Both the position numbers and the translations under genes were made by a program. Positions 17,261-26,404 of a stretch of 64,000 nucleotides of DNA are shown one piece after another. The DNA comes from Alphaproteobacteria bacterium (GTDB lineage: Bacteria; Pseudomonadota; Alphaproteobacteria; RF32; CAG-239), in contig JAFTVD010000026.1 in assembly GCA_017465945.1 (NCBI GenBank), positions 52,670 through 116,669 on the forward strand, given 5' to 3'. The notes beneath the pieces are model-generated. The model was not told the DNA's origin, searched no databases, and saw nothing but the letters and a program-made list of their open reading frames with translations. Within the stretch, counting starts at the first letter, position 1. Every line of letters begins with the position of its first letter.

Positions 17261-18328
17261 TTAGAGATTATCCAAGTTAACCATGGTGTTGCCACCAAGT
17301 ACCTTGGGATAATGCTTGGCAAGTTCTTCTTTAAGAAGTTCGGGATGATCACGGAGAATTTCTCCAAGAACTTTACGAACCTCATTTTCAGAAGCACCTT
17401 TCAAACGAAGAGCTTCCGCCTCACCTTGAGCTTTCAAGATTTCAGCTTCCTTCTTACTCTCGGCAAGAATAAGTAGTTGCTTTTTCTTCTCTTCTGCTTC
17501 AATGGTTTGAGCCTTGGCGACTGCCACTTTACTACGAGCTTGCTCGTAGCTTTCTTCAAACTCAACCTTATTGATTTTCAGGTCAATGAATTTGAAGAAG
17601 TTAACTCCGTTAACCAAATCTTGTCTTTCAACAATACTTGATATCTCCATAGTAACCATTTGAGTTGGATCATCTGCAGATGGATAGCTTTGTGTTGTTT
17701 TAATGACATCATAACGTTTCGCATAAACATCACTAGCCAAATCTAAACTCATCTCACGACACTTCTTATCCACCTCTTCGGCAATAAGCTTGGAAGCCAT
17801 ATCCTCTATTTCGTCCTTACGGAGCTGAAACTCCGGATATGTTAACCAAGAGACTATGGTGTCAAACTTGGCGTCAATCCAACGAGATACGTGAGTATCC
17901 CAGTAGTTTGCCTTCATCTGTCTGAAAACTTCGGATACATACTCCTCTTTTAATTGATAAGTGAGAGTGTATTCAAGTTTTACTTCGTTTCTGGTCTTAA
18001 TCTTCTTGGTGTCGGTTAATACCTTTGTTATGACTGTTGTATCCATAAGATACTTGTCGGTAACAACAGGAATAATCCAATTGAGACCTGGTTTCAAGGT
18101 TCTATCGCTTAGCTTGTTTAGCACCATGATATACCCAACAGAACCAGTAGGAACGAACCAAATGAAGTTAATGCTAGCCAAAAGGATAAACACAAAAATG
18201 TCTAGTGTCATCCACAACCAGTAATGCATAAACCCAAGCACGAAGATACCAACAAAACTCAGTGGAAGAGCTGTCATGTTTGACCATCTTCTAAATACTT
18301 CAAACTTTTTCTCAAAATTTGTTGTCAT
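17261..18328 (-). CDS. SPFH/Band 7 (prohibitin-stomatin-like) membrane protein
   Basis: 355 residues from ATG 18328 (a TTG at 18352 is possible but has no ribosome binding site either). Two adjacent N-terminal hydrophobic segments, then the SPFH domain starting at a VGYIMVLNK strand, then a long coiled coil rich in A, E and K with the AQGEAEALRLKG stretch typical of the family. Such proteins form large membrane rings that organise microdomains or control proteases. G+C is about 43 percent, clearly above the neighbours. There is a leader of about 240-270 bases. It is not an HflK/HflC pair: only one gene is present. Confidence 0.8.
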   Translation of the reverse strand: MTTNFEKKFEVFRRWSNMTALPLSFVGIFVLGFMHYWLWMTLDIFVFILLASINFIWFVPTGSVGYIMVLNKLSDRTLKPGLNWIIPVVTDKYLMDTTVITKVLTDTKKIKTRNEVKLEYTLTYQLKEEYVSEVFRQMKANYWDTHVSRWIDAKFDTIVSWLTYPEFQLRKDEIEDMASKLIAEEVDKKCREMSLDLASDVYAKRYDVIKTTQSYPSADDPTQMVTMEISSIVERQDLVNGVNFFKFIDLKINKVEFEESYEQARSKVAVAKAQTIEAEEKKKQLLILAESKKEAEILKAQGEAEALRLKGASENEVRKVLGEILRDHPELLKEELAKHYPKVLGGNTMVNLDNL

Positions 18329-18352
18329 AGTATATATGTTTTTAAAGGACAA

Positions 18353-18600
18353 AGGACTTTAGATTACTCTTAAATTTATTTTACATTATTTTGTTTAGAC
18401 CATCTCTTTACGTAAAAGCATCGGTACAAGTTTGGGTACCTTCTAAGTAAAACAAAATAAAGTGAAACATGAAAACGCAACATCAACCGGTTAAAGCCAA
18501 CATCACACCCTTATATTTCTAAATTCTCAAATAACAAAAGTTTCCCTATGTCAGTTGTTAATAATTTACATTATAATTGCTAAAATAACTTTTTGCCCTT
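18353..18600 (-). promoter_or_regulatory. Long 5' leader of the SPFH gene
   Basis: About 240 bases lie between the predicted transcription start and the SPFH start region. It includes a possible small hairpin around GGTAC / GTACC (18420-18441). No riboswitch class was recognised and no open frame of note is present. Confidence 0.35.
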
Positions 18601-18602
18601 TT

Positions 18603-18631
18603 AAAATAGCATATTTTTGTCTGTTAGTCAA
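18603..18631 (-). promoter_or_regulatory. Promoter of the SPFH gene
   Basis: Read on the minus strand: TTGACT, 17-base spacer, TATTTT. It is back to back with the promoter of the gene at 18755. Confidence 0.6.
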
Positions 18632-18670
18632 TATTTTTTGTACATAAAAGAAATATACTGATTTTGCTTC

Positions 18671-18699
18671 TTGACAATAAATATTAAAAATGGTAGATG
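18671..18699 (+). promoter_or_regulatory. Possible promoter of the orphan gene at 18755
   Basis: TTGACA (consensus), 17-base spacer, TAGATG (weak -10). The following leader is A/T only and has no Shine-Dalgarno sequence. Confidence 0.4.
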
Positions 18700-18754
18700 G
18701 TAGATACTTTTTTTACTTTTATGTTTAATTATTTATAAAAAAAAATGTATAATT

Positions 18755-19300
18755 ATGGGGCAACTTTACAAAATTAAACAATTTTTCCGTTTCTTTCTTA
18801 ATTGGAATAAACATAGGGAAATGGTATTTTTCGCCGATGGTGATTTGTTGAAACTAAACTACGTGGTTTTGTTTAATTTTTCTGACACATTAAAGGTTGT
18901 TAGAAATAGATTTTTGTACAATGTTGAGGAAATTATCGCCAAGCATTTGAAAAATCAAAAAATTTCTTACATTGTTACAGAAAGAGAAAAAATTGCAAAA
19001 CTTATAGATGATGATGTTAATGAATTGCTTGGCAGTCCTTCTTCCCCTATTGCTAGTGTAAAACTTGGCAGGTTGGTCGTAGAGTTTAATTCTAAAAAAG
19101 ATTTTTTCTACACAAAAGATGGAAAAAAAGTTAGTGTTTTCTTTTGCTTTGATGAAAATACAATAAGTGATGATTATCTTGATGAAGCTATTGAATATGT
19201 GAAAAACAACGTTAAAAATCATTTAGCTGAAAATATCGGATATGCACTATGCAACACTGATGCTTTGTTTCCCAAAATAGAAATTTGTCTTTATGTATAA
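18755..19300 (+). CDS. Hypothetical protein, 181 residues
   Basis: Not recognised. Soluble, no signal peptide, mixed alpha/beta composition with many lysines and aromatic residues. It is an isolated unit with its own possible promoter and a terminator, divergent from the SPFH gene. It lacks a Shine-Dalgarno sequence, like several other orphans in the window. Confidence 0.7.
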   Translation: MGQLYKIKQFFRFFLNWNKHREMVFFADGDLLKLNYVVLFNFSDTLKVVRNRFLYNVEEIIAKHLKNQKISYIVTEREKIAKLIDDDVNELLGSPSSPIASVKLGRLVVEFNSKKDFFYTKDGKKVSVFFCFDENTISDDYLDEAIEYVKNNVKNHLAENIGYALCNTDALFPKIEICLYV

Positions 19301-19302
19301 AC

Positions 19303-19338
19303 AAAAAAAACAGCCCTTTTATGAGGCTGTTTTTTTTG
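19303..19338. terminator. Bidirectional terminator
   Basis: Stem core ACAGCC / GGCTGT flanked by an A run and a T run, between the convergent orphan gene and the DsbA-like gene. Confidence 0.85.
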
Positions 19339-19351
19339 TTTTTTTGAAAAA

Positions 19352-20203
19352 TTATTGCTCACCTTTTAATACATCTATTGCATGTTGTATTTGCATTTCT
19401 TCTACGGCATATAAAGGCATACCATTTAGAATTAAAGTTGGGACACTTTGCATTTTGATGTTATCAGCTGTTTTTCTTATTTTCTTTATGAGATTATTAG
19501 TTTCATTTGAAGAATAATCTCTTTTATATTTTTCCATATCCAAACCTAAATCGTCAGCAATTTTTTCGATGGCTTTTTCATTAGGACGAATTTCTTTCAT
19601 TATTGCTAAATACATGTCAAGAAATTTTCCTTGCTTTGAGGCTGCGATTGATGCACGTGCTGCTATTTCTGAATTTTTAGATAAAAATGCAACTGGCTTA
19701 AATACTACTTTTAGGTCTGGGTTTTTATCAATTATAGATTTTATATGTGGTGCCATTTGTTTGCAATATCCACATGAAAAGTCAAAAAACTCTGCTAATA
19801 CATATTTACCATTTGGATTACCAGCATAGATTTCATCGCTATTTATATCTTCAACATAAGCTTTGTAACTTTCTGCTCTTTTTAACAATTCTTCTTGTTG
19901 TTTTTGTTGTTCATAAATTTGAAGAGCTCCAACAATTAGGGCTGGATTATCTTTTAATACAGCAGCTAATTTCTGTTCTAATTGGGTAAGTTCTTTGTCT
20001 TCATATTTTTCATTATTTTTTTTCATTTTACCATATTCTACAACTGCATCATATGCAATTTTAGGATTTTTCTTTAATATTGAGGCGATAGTTCTTGCTA
20101 TTTCTTCTTCTGGCATATTATCCAAATTTGTATTTGCAATAGCAACATTGTAACTTAACATTGCGGTTATTGCGGCTGTAGTTAATAACTTAATCTTGTT
20201 CAT
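19352..20203 (-). CDS. Periplasmic DsbA-family thiol oxidoreductase (Com1/ScsC-like)
   Basis: 283 residues. Signal peptide of about 23 residues (cleavage after AIA). A helical N-terminal region (about 30-115), as in trimerising ScsC/Com1-type proteins, is followed by a thioredoxin fold with the CGYC active site (144-147) and the cis-proline VPTL motif near the end. It oxidises or isomerises disulfides of exported proteins. It follows the EF-hand gene by 19 bases with a good GAGG site, and the two are probably one operon; that protein has several cysteines and may be a client. Confidence 0.85.
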   Translation of the reverse strand: MNKIKLLTTAAITAMLSYNVAIANTNLDNMPEEEIARTIASILKKNPKIAYDAVVEYGKMKKNNEKYEDKELTQLEQKLAAVLKDNPALIVGALQIYEQQKQQEELLKRAESYKAYVEDINSDEIYAGNPNGKYVLAEFFDFSCGYCKQMAPHIKSIIDKNPDLKVVFKPVAFLSKNSEIAARASIAASKQGKFLDMYLAIMKEIRPNEKAIEKIADDLGLDMEKYKRDYSSNETNNLIKKIRKTADNIKMQSVPTLILNGMPLYAVEEMQIQHAIDVLKGEQ

Positions 20204-20222
20204 ATTTCCCTCTCTAAAAATA

Positions 20223-21131
20223 TTATTTACAAGTTTCTTGGTTAAATTCGCATGAGCTTAGCTCTGTTTTATTTTTATCAATATAACTTATTTGCATATT
20301 TATCCCCTCGTCAATAAATATTGGCTTAATTTTAGGGCACATTTGTTTATACGCATTAGTACATGATTCTAATTTTATACTATTTGTTAACAACAATAGC
20401 TCGTCTTTGGAAAATGTAGATGTATCCATATCTGCTTGATATATGTATGATATTGTATTGTTGTCATATTTTACATCTATCCATGTTGTAATATCATCTA
20501 TTTTTTTAGGAAGACTGCTTTTTAGCATATCTACAACAAAGTTCATATCTTTAGGATTATCATTTTCTTTGGTAGTATTGGTATCTTCTTTTGGTTCGAG
20601 TGTTTCTTCTAATAAAGGTGATGCTAGACTTTCTTTGCTTAGTGTTTCTAGTGATGGCATATCGTCTATATCTAAGCTTGATGTAATTTCATCTTCTGTT
20701 TTATTTACACTTTCATCTAGGTTTGGTAAATCAATATCTTCTTCATCTAAATTTGGTAATTCAAGCTCTTCTTCATCTAACTTAAAATCTACCATTGACT
20801 GCATAATATTGATGCCATCTTTTATAGCGCTTTCTTTTTTATCTGTACTTGTTTGTTCTTTACTGTCTTTATTGCTAGATACAAATACTGTTTCATCTAA
20901 TTTGGTATCAAAATTACTTGCAGATAAAATACTTGCTCGAAATTTCTCAAATTGATAATTTAAATATTCTTCCTTTGTTATACAATCATCCCTATCGGTA
21001 TCTATTTCTTTGAAAGTATCAGAGATAATTTCTTTCATTGCTTGTAATTGTTCATTTGATGTTAGAGCATAGCTATAAGAGCTTGATAACACTAGCATTG
21101 AACAACCCAACATAAGTATAGTTTTTTTCAT
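20223..21131 (-). CDS. Exported EF-hand protein
   Basis: 302 residues. Signal peptide (about 22 residues). One canonical EF-hand loop at 44-55 (D44, D46, D48, I51, E55) predicts Ca2+ binding. The middle is acidic and low in complexity, with repeats of the type LPNLDE and L-D-E runs. The C-terminal third has at least four cysteines that could form disulfides, matching the DsbA-like protein encoded next. Function unknown beyond calcium binding. Confidence 0.7.
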   Translation of the reverse strand: MKKTILMLGCSMLVLSSSYSYALTSNEQLQAMKEIISDTFKEIDTDRDDCITKEEYLNYQFEKFRASILSASNFDTKLDETVFVSSNKDSKEQTSTDKKESAIKDGINIMQSMVDFKLDEEELELPNLDEEDIDLPNLDESVNKTEDEITSSLDIDDMPSLETLSKESLASPLLEETLEPKEDTNTTKENDNPKDMNFVVDMLKSSLPKKIDDITTWIDVKYDNNTISYIYQADMDTSTFSKDELLLLTNSIKLESCTNAYKQMCPKIKPIFIDEGINMQISYIDKNKTELSSCEFNQETCK

Positions 21132-21178
21132 TTACACCATCCTTGTTATAGAACTATTGTTTTTTAGCACAATCTTTC

Positions 21179-21820
21179 TTAAATTTTCTTTAATGGTGCA
21201 AAATTATTTGAACCGTCATAAACTTTAATTGATGATGTTATTTTTTGATATGCACTCATATAATCGCTAAATTTAGATGCCCGTTCTATTATCAAATGTT
21301 CTGGAACGTGGCGATTTAGCTTTATTGCTCTTTCTTTAGCTCTTTGAATAGCTAAATTAGTATCACAAACAATAAAATCGATAGCTGTTTTATAGCCTTT
21401 ATTTTTTATATTTTGAAACAGTTCTAAATGTGCATAATTTGTACCACTGTGCTCAAACATTATATTTAATTTTTTCTCCAATGCTCTATTTAACAATTCA
21501 TAACCTATAATGCGAGCTGTCATTTCATACTTTTTAAATGCTATTTCATTACCACTTGTTAATAATTCTAACTGGTAACCTTTCAATGATGTCATAATCT
21601 TATCAAAACTCAAGTAAAGGTAATTAGGCAATAAATTTGATGTACAATATGTACTTTTCCCAGCACCTGGAATCCCAGAAACTTGCAACAATGTTGGGGA
21701 TGATGTAGATTTCAATCCCAACATTGCATTATTTATTATAGTTTCTGTTTCATCTGTTTTGATAGATGAATAATCACTATTTACTAGCTCTTTTAAAGAT
21801 GGCATCAAAACTTTTAACAT
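21179..21820 (-). CDS. P-loop kinase, zeta-toxin-like
   Basis: 213 residues. Walker A GIPGAGKST at 49-57, followed by a helix with the FDKI stretch and a distal strand with EHSGT, as in zeta-toxin/nucleotide-kinase folds. No antitoxin-sized gene is adjacent, so a toxin-antitoxin role is not supported. It starts 23 bases after ackA and has an AGGA site, so it is likely expressed with acetate kinase. Confidence 0.6.
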   Translation of the reverse strand: MLKVLMPSLKELVNSDYSSIKTDETETIINNAMLGLKSTSSPTLLQVSGIPGAGKSTYCTSNLLPNYLYLSFDKIMTSLKGYQLELLTSGNEIAFKKYEMTARIIGYELLNRALEKKLNIMFEHSGTNYAHLELFQNIKNKGYKTAIDFIVCDTNLAIQRAKERAIKLNRHVPEHLIIERASKFSDYMSAYQKITSSIKVYDGSNNFAPLKKI

Positions 21821-21843
21821 ATTAAGTCCTAACCAATAAAAGA

Positions 21844-23058
21844 TTATACAGCCATTGCCTCTTTGTCTTTTAGCTCTGATATTAATTCAAAAGTTTCTTC
21901 TGCAATCATTAATTCTTCATTTGCAGGAATAACCAAAACTTTAACTTTACTATCAGATGTTGTTATTTCTTGAGGAGCTGGACGTAAATTATTTTTTTCT
22001 TCATCAAGATTTAATCCGAGATATGACAATCTCTCGCATACTTTACGACGAATTAACGGACTATTTTCACCAATTCCAGCTGTGAATACAAGCGCATCTA
22101 TTCCGCCAAGAACTGCAATATATGCACCTATTGTTTTTACTAAACTATATACATAAGCCTCTATTGCAAAAGCACAGTCTTTATCACCATTTTCTGCACT
22201 TTCAATAATATCTCTCATATCAGAGTGCCCATTTGTTAGACCAAACATACCACTTTGTTTATTAAACATTGTGTTTACTTCGTCAGCGGTTTTATTTTGG
22301 GTTTTCATTATATGAAGAGGAATATATGGATCCATATCGCCTGAACGTGTTGACATGATTATACCTGCTGATGGAGTATATCCCATTGTTGTATCAACAC
22401 TTTTACCTTTATCAATAGCACAAATTGATGCACCACCTCCAAGATGACAGCTAATAACTTTACCTTGAAATCCTAATATATCTTTTGTTATGTGCGATAT
22501 ATAGTTATGTGATGTACCATGGAATCCATAACGACGAATCCTATGATTTTTATAGTATTCTTCAGGAATTGCATACAAATATGCACTTTTCTTCATACTT
22601 TGATGATATGCACTATCAAATGTTGCAACTTGAACTTTATTTGGCAAAAGCTCGGTTACTGCCTCTAAACCATGAACAAATGCTGGTCCATGAAGTGGAA
22701 TCAATGGAATCGTATCATAAATTTTTTCCATAACATCTTCATCAATGATAACAGATTTATCAAAATATTCACCACCATGTCCCATACGATGTCCAACTGC
22801 GGATAGTTCATCTGTATTTTTTAGATGTTTTTTTAATAAATAATCTAATACTACCTTTATTGCATCTTTGTGATTGTTTATTGGGGTTTCCATTGTAAAG
22901 TCATGTTCATTATCTGCTTTTACAATAATTTTAGAACCTGCAAGCCCTATTCTATCAACCATACCTTTAGTGATAACTTCGTGATAGCCCTTTTCCATAT
23001 TAAAAAGTTGGAATTTAACAGAGGTTGAGCCAGAGTTTAAAACCAAGATTTTATCCAT
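21844..23058 (-). CDS. ackA: Acetate kinase
   Basis: 404 residues, standard length. Acetyl phosphate plus ADP gives acetate plus ATP, the last step of acetate fermentation. The N-terminal LVLNSGSTSVKF motif, the GHRMGHGG region and the STRSGDMDP motif are all present. Phosphotransacetylase is not in the window. The ribosome binding site is weak (AAAGAAAG). Confidence 0.97.
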   Translation of the reverse strand: MDKILVLNSGSTSVKFQLFNMEKGYHEVITKGMVDRIGLAGSKIIVKADNEHDFTMETPINNHKDAIKVVLDYLLKKHLKNTDELSAVGHRMGHGGEYFDKSVIIDEDVMEKIYDTIPLIPLHGPAFVHGLEAVTELLPNKVQVATFDSAYHQSMKKSAYLYAIPEEYYKNHRIRRYGFHGTSHNYISHITKDILGFQGKVISCHLGGGASICAIDKGKSVDTTMGYTPSAGIIMSTRSGDMDPYIPLHIMKTQNKTADEVNTMFNKQSGMFGLTNGHSDMRDIIESAENGDKDCAFAIEAYVYSLVKTIGAYIAVLGGIDALVFTAGIGENSPLIRRKVCERLSYLGLNLDEEKNNLRPAPQEITTSDSKVKVLVIPANEELMIAEETFELISELKDKEAMAV

Positions 23059-23158
23059 TAATTTTACTTTCTTTTGTTAACAACGTTGTTCCCATATCAT
23101 AATTTTTATATTTTGGCAATAAAAAAATCATTTTTTTAGACATTTATACAAAAATTGC

Positions 23159-23186
23159 TTGAAAAACTTTAATTTTAATTTATAAA
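23159..23186 (+). promoter_or_regulatory. Promoter of rsmB
   Basis: TTGAAA (within CTTGAAA), 16-base spacer, TATAAA, in the divergent gap with ackA. Confidence 0.45.
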
Positions 23187-23218
23187 TTACTCAAATTTTG
23201 ATATTGAGGTTTTGTTTT

Positions 23219-24439
23219 ATGAAAGATGCAAGTAGAGTACAAGCAATCATTGAAATATTAGATGAAGTACTAAAAAATCAACTTCCTTGTGATATTATTT
23301 TAGATAAATACTTTAAGCAAAGACGCTATATTGGCTCTAAAGATAGAAGATTTATTTCTGATAATGTATGGAAAATAATTAGAAATAGAGTAAAATATAC
23401 AGAAATGCTTGGCAAAAACGTAACTTCAAGATTACTTTGCGCTATAAACTTTATAGAGTTAGATTTAGAAATTTTATTTAATGGAGCAGAATATGCTCCG
23501 AAAATGCTATCTAAAGAAGAAAAAGAAATAATTAAAAAAGCTAGTTTATTTGAAAATTTTAGTGAATATGCTATGTATGAATGCCCTAAATGGCTTTTTG
23601 ATAAATTTGAAAACAAAAACCTTATTATGCAGTTAAATTCTTCTGCTCCTCTTGATGTTAGGGTTAATTTCACAAGCCGTGAAAAAGCTATTGATAGATT
23701 AAAAAAAGAAGGACTCTTTTTTAGCAAAACACCTTTTTCACATTTAGGACTTAGATGTTGCGATAGAATAAACCTTAACAACTGCATGACATATCAAGAT
23801 GGCGAAATAGAAGTTATGGATGAAGGTTCGCAATTACTTTCTTTGCTTTGCCAAGTTAAAGCCCATCATAAGATTATTGATTATTGTGCTGGAGCTGGCG
23901 GAAAATCTTTAGCCATTGGGGCAGAACTGAATAACCAAGGAATTATTTATGCTCATGATATTAGCGTTGAAAGGCTTTCTAAAATAAAGAAAAGAGCCGA
24001 ACGACTTGATATACTTAATATAAAAGTAATCAATGAAGTAAGTGATAATGATTATTCAAGGTTTATTATTGATGCTCCTTGCTCTGGTAGTGGTACATGG
24101 AGAAGAAGTCCTGATGCAAAATTTAGATTAACACCTGAAAAAATTAATAAGATATGTGAAACACAAAAAGAAATATTAGAGTTTGGAGCTAGCCACACTA
24201 AGGTTGGCGGACGGCTTATTTATATGACATGCTCTGTTTTTGAAGAAGAAAATGAAAAGCAAATTGAGGATTTTTTGAAAAATCATGATGAGTTTACTAC
24301 TCTTAATCATGAAGAATTATGGAAAGACACTCTTGACATCAATATCTATCCATTTGAAAGCAAAAAATATTTACAATTATCACCTCTTAATACAAAAACT
24401 GATGGTTTCTTCTTTTGTGCTATGAAGAAAATAAAATAA
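23219..24439 (+). CDS. rsmB: 16S rRNA (cytosine-C5) methyltransferase, RsmB family
   Basis: 406 residues from the ATG at 23219 with a GAGG site; a TTG 21 bases upstream is less likely. The N-terminal half is a NusB-like helical domain and the C-terminal half is the NOL1/NOP2/Sun methyltransferase fold. The SAM site is YCAGAGGKS, and the two catalytic cysteines are in DAPCSGSGTWRR and TCSVFEEEN. It would methylate C967-type positions in 16S rRNA; the exact target is inferred from the family. Confidence 0.88.
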   Translation: MKDASRVQAIIEILDEVLKNQLPCDIILDKYFKQRRYIGSKDRRFISDNVWKIIRNRVKYTEMLGKNVTSRLLCAINFIELDLEILFNGAEYAPKMLSKEEKEIIKKASLFENFSEYAMYECPKWLFDKFENKNLIMQLNSSAPLDVRVNFTSREKAIDRLKKEGLFFSKTPFSHLGLRCCDRINLNNCMTYQDGEIEVMDEGSQLLSLLCQVKAHHKIIDYCAGAGGKSLAIGAELNNQGIIYAHDISVERLSKIKKRAERLDILNIKVINEVSDNDYSRFIIDAPCSGSGTWRRSPDAKFRLTPEKINKICETQKEILEFGASHTKVGGRLIYMTCSVFEEENEKQIEDFLKNHDEFTTLNHEELWKDTLDINIYPFESKKYLQLSPLNTKTDGFFFCAMKKIK

Positions 24440-24539
24440 ATACTTGTGATTATTTATATTTTGTACTTGCTTTTTCTTGTATTTTTTTTAAGATTTTATT
24501 GTATTGTTTATTAATGAGGTTGTGAGGTAATTTTTCGTC

Positions 24540-25124
24540 GTGATTTTATACTTAATGAGACACGGACAGACAGATTGGAATGTAAAGCATCGTTCACAGG
24601 GATGGAACGATATACCTCTTAATGAGACCGGAGTTGAACAAGCAAAAAATACTGCTAGTAAGCTTGAGGGGATTGATATTGAAACGATATATTCAAGTGA
24701 TTTAAAAAGAGCAAAAAAAACAGCAGATATAATTAGCGCCAAACTTGATTTACCAGTTCATTACACTAAAAGATTAAGAGAAATGAATTTTGGAAAAGCT
24801 GAAGGGGTTAAAAAAACAGATCTACCTGCAAAATTCCCATATATTTACCCTGCTTTTAATGATGTTACTAACAAAGAGCGCCATGATATTAGATACCCTA
24901 ATGGAGAGAGCATTGGCGAGGTACAACAACGCTTTATGAAGCTATTAACGAAGCTTTATGAAGATGGAAGACAAAACGTATTACTTGTAACTCATGGTAT
25001 GCTTATTCGTATATTTTGTGAAATTTGTTTGAAGAAAACTATCAGGCTTGAAAATGGATCTGTATTAAAAGTTACATTTGATGAAAAAACTAAAAAATTC
25101 AAATCCCCAAAAGTAATAATCTAA
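24540..25124 (+). CDS. Histidine phosphatase family protein (phosphoglycerate-mutase-like)
   Basis: 194 residues with a GTG start, needed to keep the first beta strand before the RHG motif. The catalytic motif LMRHGQTDWN is at the N-terminus, the SSDLKRAKKTA motif follows, and the second histidine is in VTHGMLIR. Members include cofactor-dependent phosphoglycerate mutases and alpha-ribazole or broad phosphatases. Its small size suggests a phosphatase, substrate unknown. Confidence 0.85.
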   Translation: MILYLMRHGQTDWNVKHRSQGWNDIPLNETGVEQAKNTASKLEGIDIETIYSSDLKRAKKTADIISAKLDLPVHYTKRLREMNFGKAEGVKKTDLPAKFPYIYPAFNDVTNKERHDIRYPNGESIGEVQQRFMKLLTKLYEDGRQNVLLVTHGMLIRIFCEICLKKTIRLENGSVLKVTFDEKTKKFKSPKVII

Positions 25125-25225
25125 TTTTTTTTATAAAATATTGTTATTTATATTTGTTTAGGGTTGCAAACTTTAAACTTTCTATTATTATATGTTTGAT
25201 TTATAAATTTTTTTGTGAGGTTATC

Positions 25226-26323
25226 ATGGTTGTTAAAAAATCGTCTAGTGAAAATACTAAAGATGTTAAAAAGAAAACTACATCTGCAAAGAAACCCTTA
25301 AAAAAGGATGAAGCTCCTAAAATAGTTAAAGAAGCTTCAAAAAAAGTAACTGTTTCTAAAAAAGATATTGTTAAAGCAAAATCAGTTACCGCTAGCAAGA
25401 AAGAAACAACCTCTTATAACCCAGTTGATGAAGTGCTACAAATTAAAGCTAAAAATGAGGAAAAAACAGCAAAGGCTCAATCAAAAAAAGTAGCCAAAGC
25501 GGTGGCAAAGGAAACAAAAAAAGCTGTTAAAATGGCTCATGAGGCTGATTTAATAGAAGAAAAAGGCAATAAAGCTGTTAACGATCTTAAGCGCCGTGAT
25601 GAAATAAGAGAAAATGCTCTTAAAGCTGAAACAAAGAAGTTTTTAGCTATGAAAGAAGAAACACACAACCAAGAATGTAGCCACATTTGTGCATTTAGTG
25701 CTTTTGTTGATGCTTATAAGAAAATTTTTACATACAATGCTCGTACAACTCGCTATGAGTTTTGGTCTTTCAAATTAATTAACCTTATATTTTCTCTTAT
25801 CATTTTAGGGGGACTTCTTATTGCTTCAAATTATACCTCATCTTTAGTTATTGGCTCTGTGGTTATTGGTTTTGCTTTAATTGAATTTTTAGTTTATATC
25901 GCATTGTTTGCAAGACGTCTACATGACACAGGAAGATGCGCATGGAAAGGTTTTTTTGGACCAATGGTATATTCTTTAATCGTATATCTTGTAGCTATTG
26001 GTTGTTTTAAGTACTATTCTTTAAATAATAACTTTGATATTTTTGATGAACAATACGCATTAACTTTTGCTGTATTTTCATTGTTTATTTTAGTTGTTTG
26101 GACAATTAATACTTATTACTCTATTAAAACACTTATCGTATCATTTTTCTTTGAAGAAGATAAAAAAGAAAATGAATATGGAATGCCTAAACTTATAAAC
26201 ACAGAATATCAGAATAAATCCGTACGTTTTGCTTCAATATATTTTGTTATTTTGATGTTTTTAGCTGTTATAATGAAAGTATTTTATTCATTTTATGCTT
26301 TATCACATGGATATAATGGATAA
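25226..26323 (+). CDS. DUF805 membrane protein with Lys-rich N-terminal tail
   Basis: 365 residues from the ATG at 25226 (GAGG site). Residues 1 to about 150 are rich in K, A and E with no hydrophobic segment, like a histone-H1-type tail. The rest is a DUF805 domain with four membrane segments, recognisable from the TRYEFWSF and RRLHDTGR motifs. The tail would be on the cytoplasmic side and could bind nucleic acid or acidic partners; this is inference. It has a terminator of its own. Confidence 0.8.
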   Translation: MVVKKSSSENTKDVKKKTTSAKKPLKKDEAPKIVKEASKKVTVSKKDIVKAKSVTASKKETTSYNPVDEVLQIKAKNEEKTAKAQSKKVAKAVAKETKKAVKMAHEADLIEEKGNKAVNDLKRRDEIRENALKAETKKFLAMKEETHNQECSHICAFSAFVDAYKKIFTYNARTTRYEFWSFKLINLIFSLIILGGLLIASNYTSSLVIGSVVIGFALIEFLVYIALFARRLHDTGRCAWKGFFGPMVYSLIVYLVAIGCFKYYSLNNNFDIFDEQYALTFAVFSLFILVVWTINTYYSIKTLIVSFFFEEDKKENEYGMPKLINTEYQNKSVRFASIYFVILMFLAVIMKVFYSFYALSHGYNG

Positions 26324-26343
26324 CGTGTAAATAATAACAAATA

Positions 26344-26383
26344 AAAAATATCCCTTGAGCGCTAACTCAAGGGATATTTTTTT
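26344..26383 (+). terminator. Terminator after the DUF805 gene
   Basis: Long stem (arms aaaatatcccttgag and its complement) with a 6-base loop and a T run. Confidence 0.9.
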
Positions 26384-26404
26384 GGAGAGAGTGAAATTTA
26401 TAAC

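Noticed and set aside
14480..19300. Prophage remnant around dut and umuC
   Set aside because: No integrase, structural or lysis genes; both fit a chromosomal repair role.
21179..21820. Zeta-toxin-like kinase as part of a toxin-antitoxin system
   Set aside because: No antitoxin-sized gene is adjacent; it follows ackA with short spacing.
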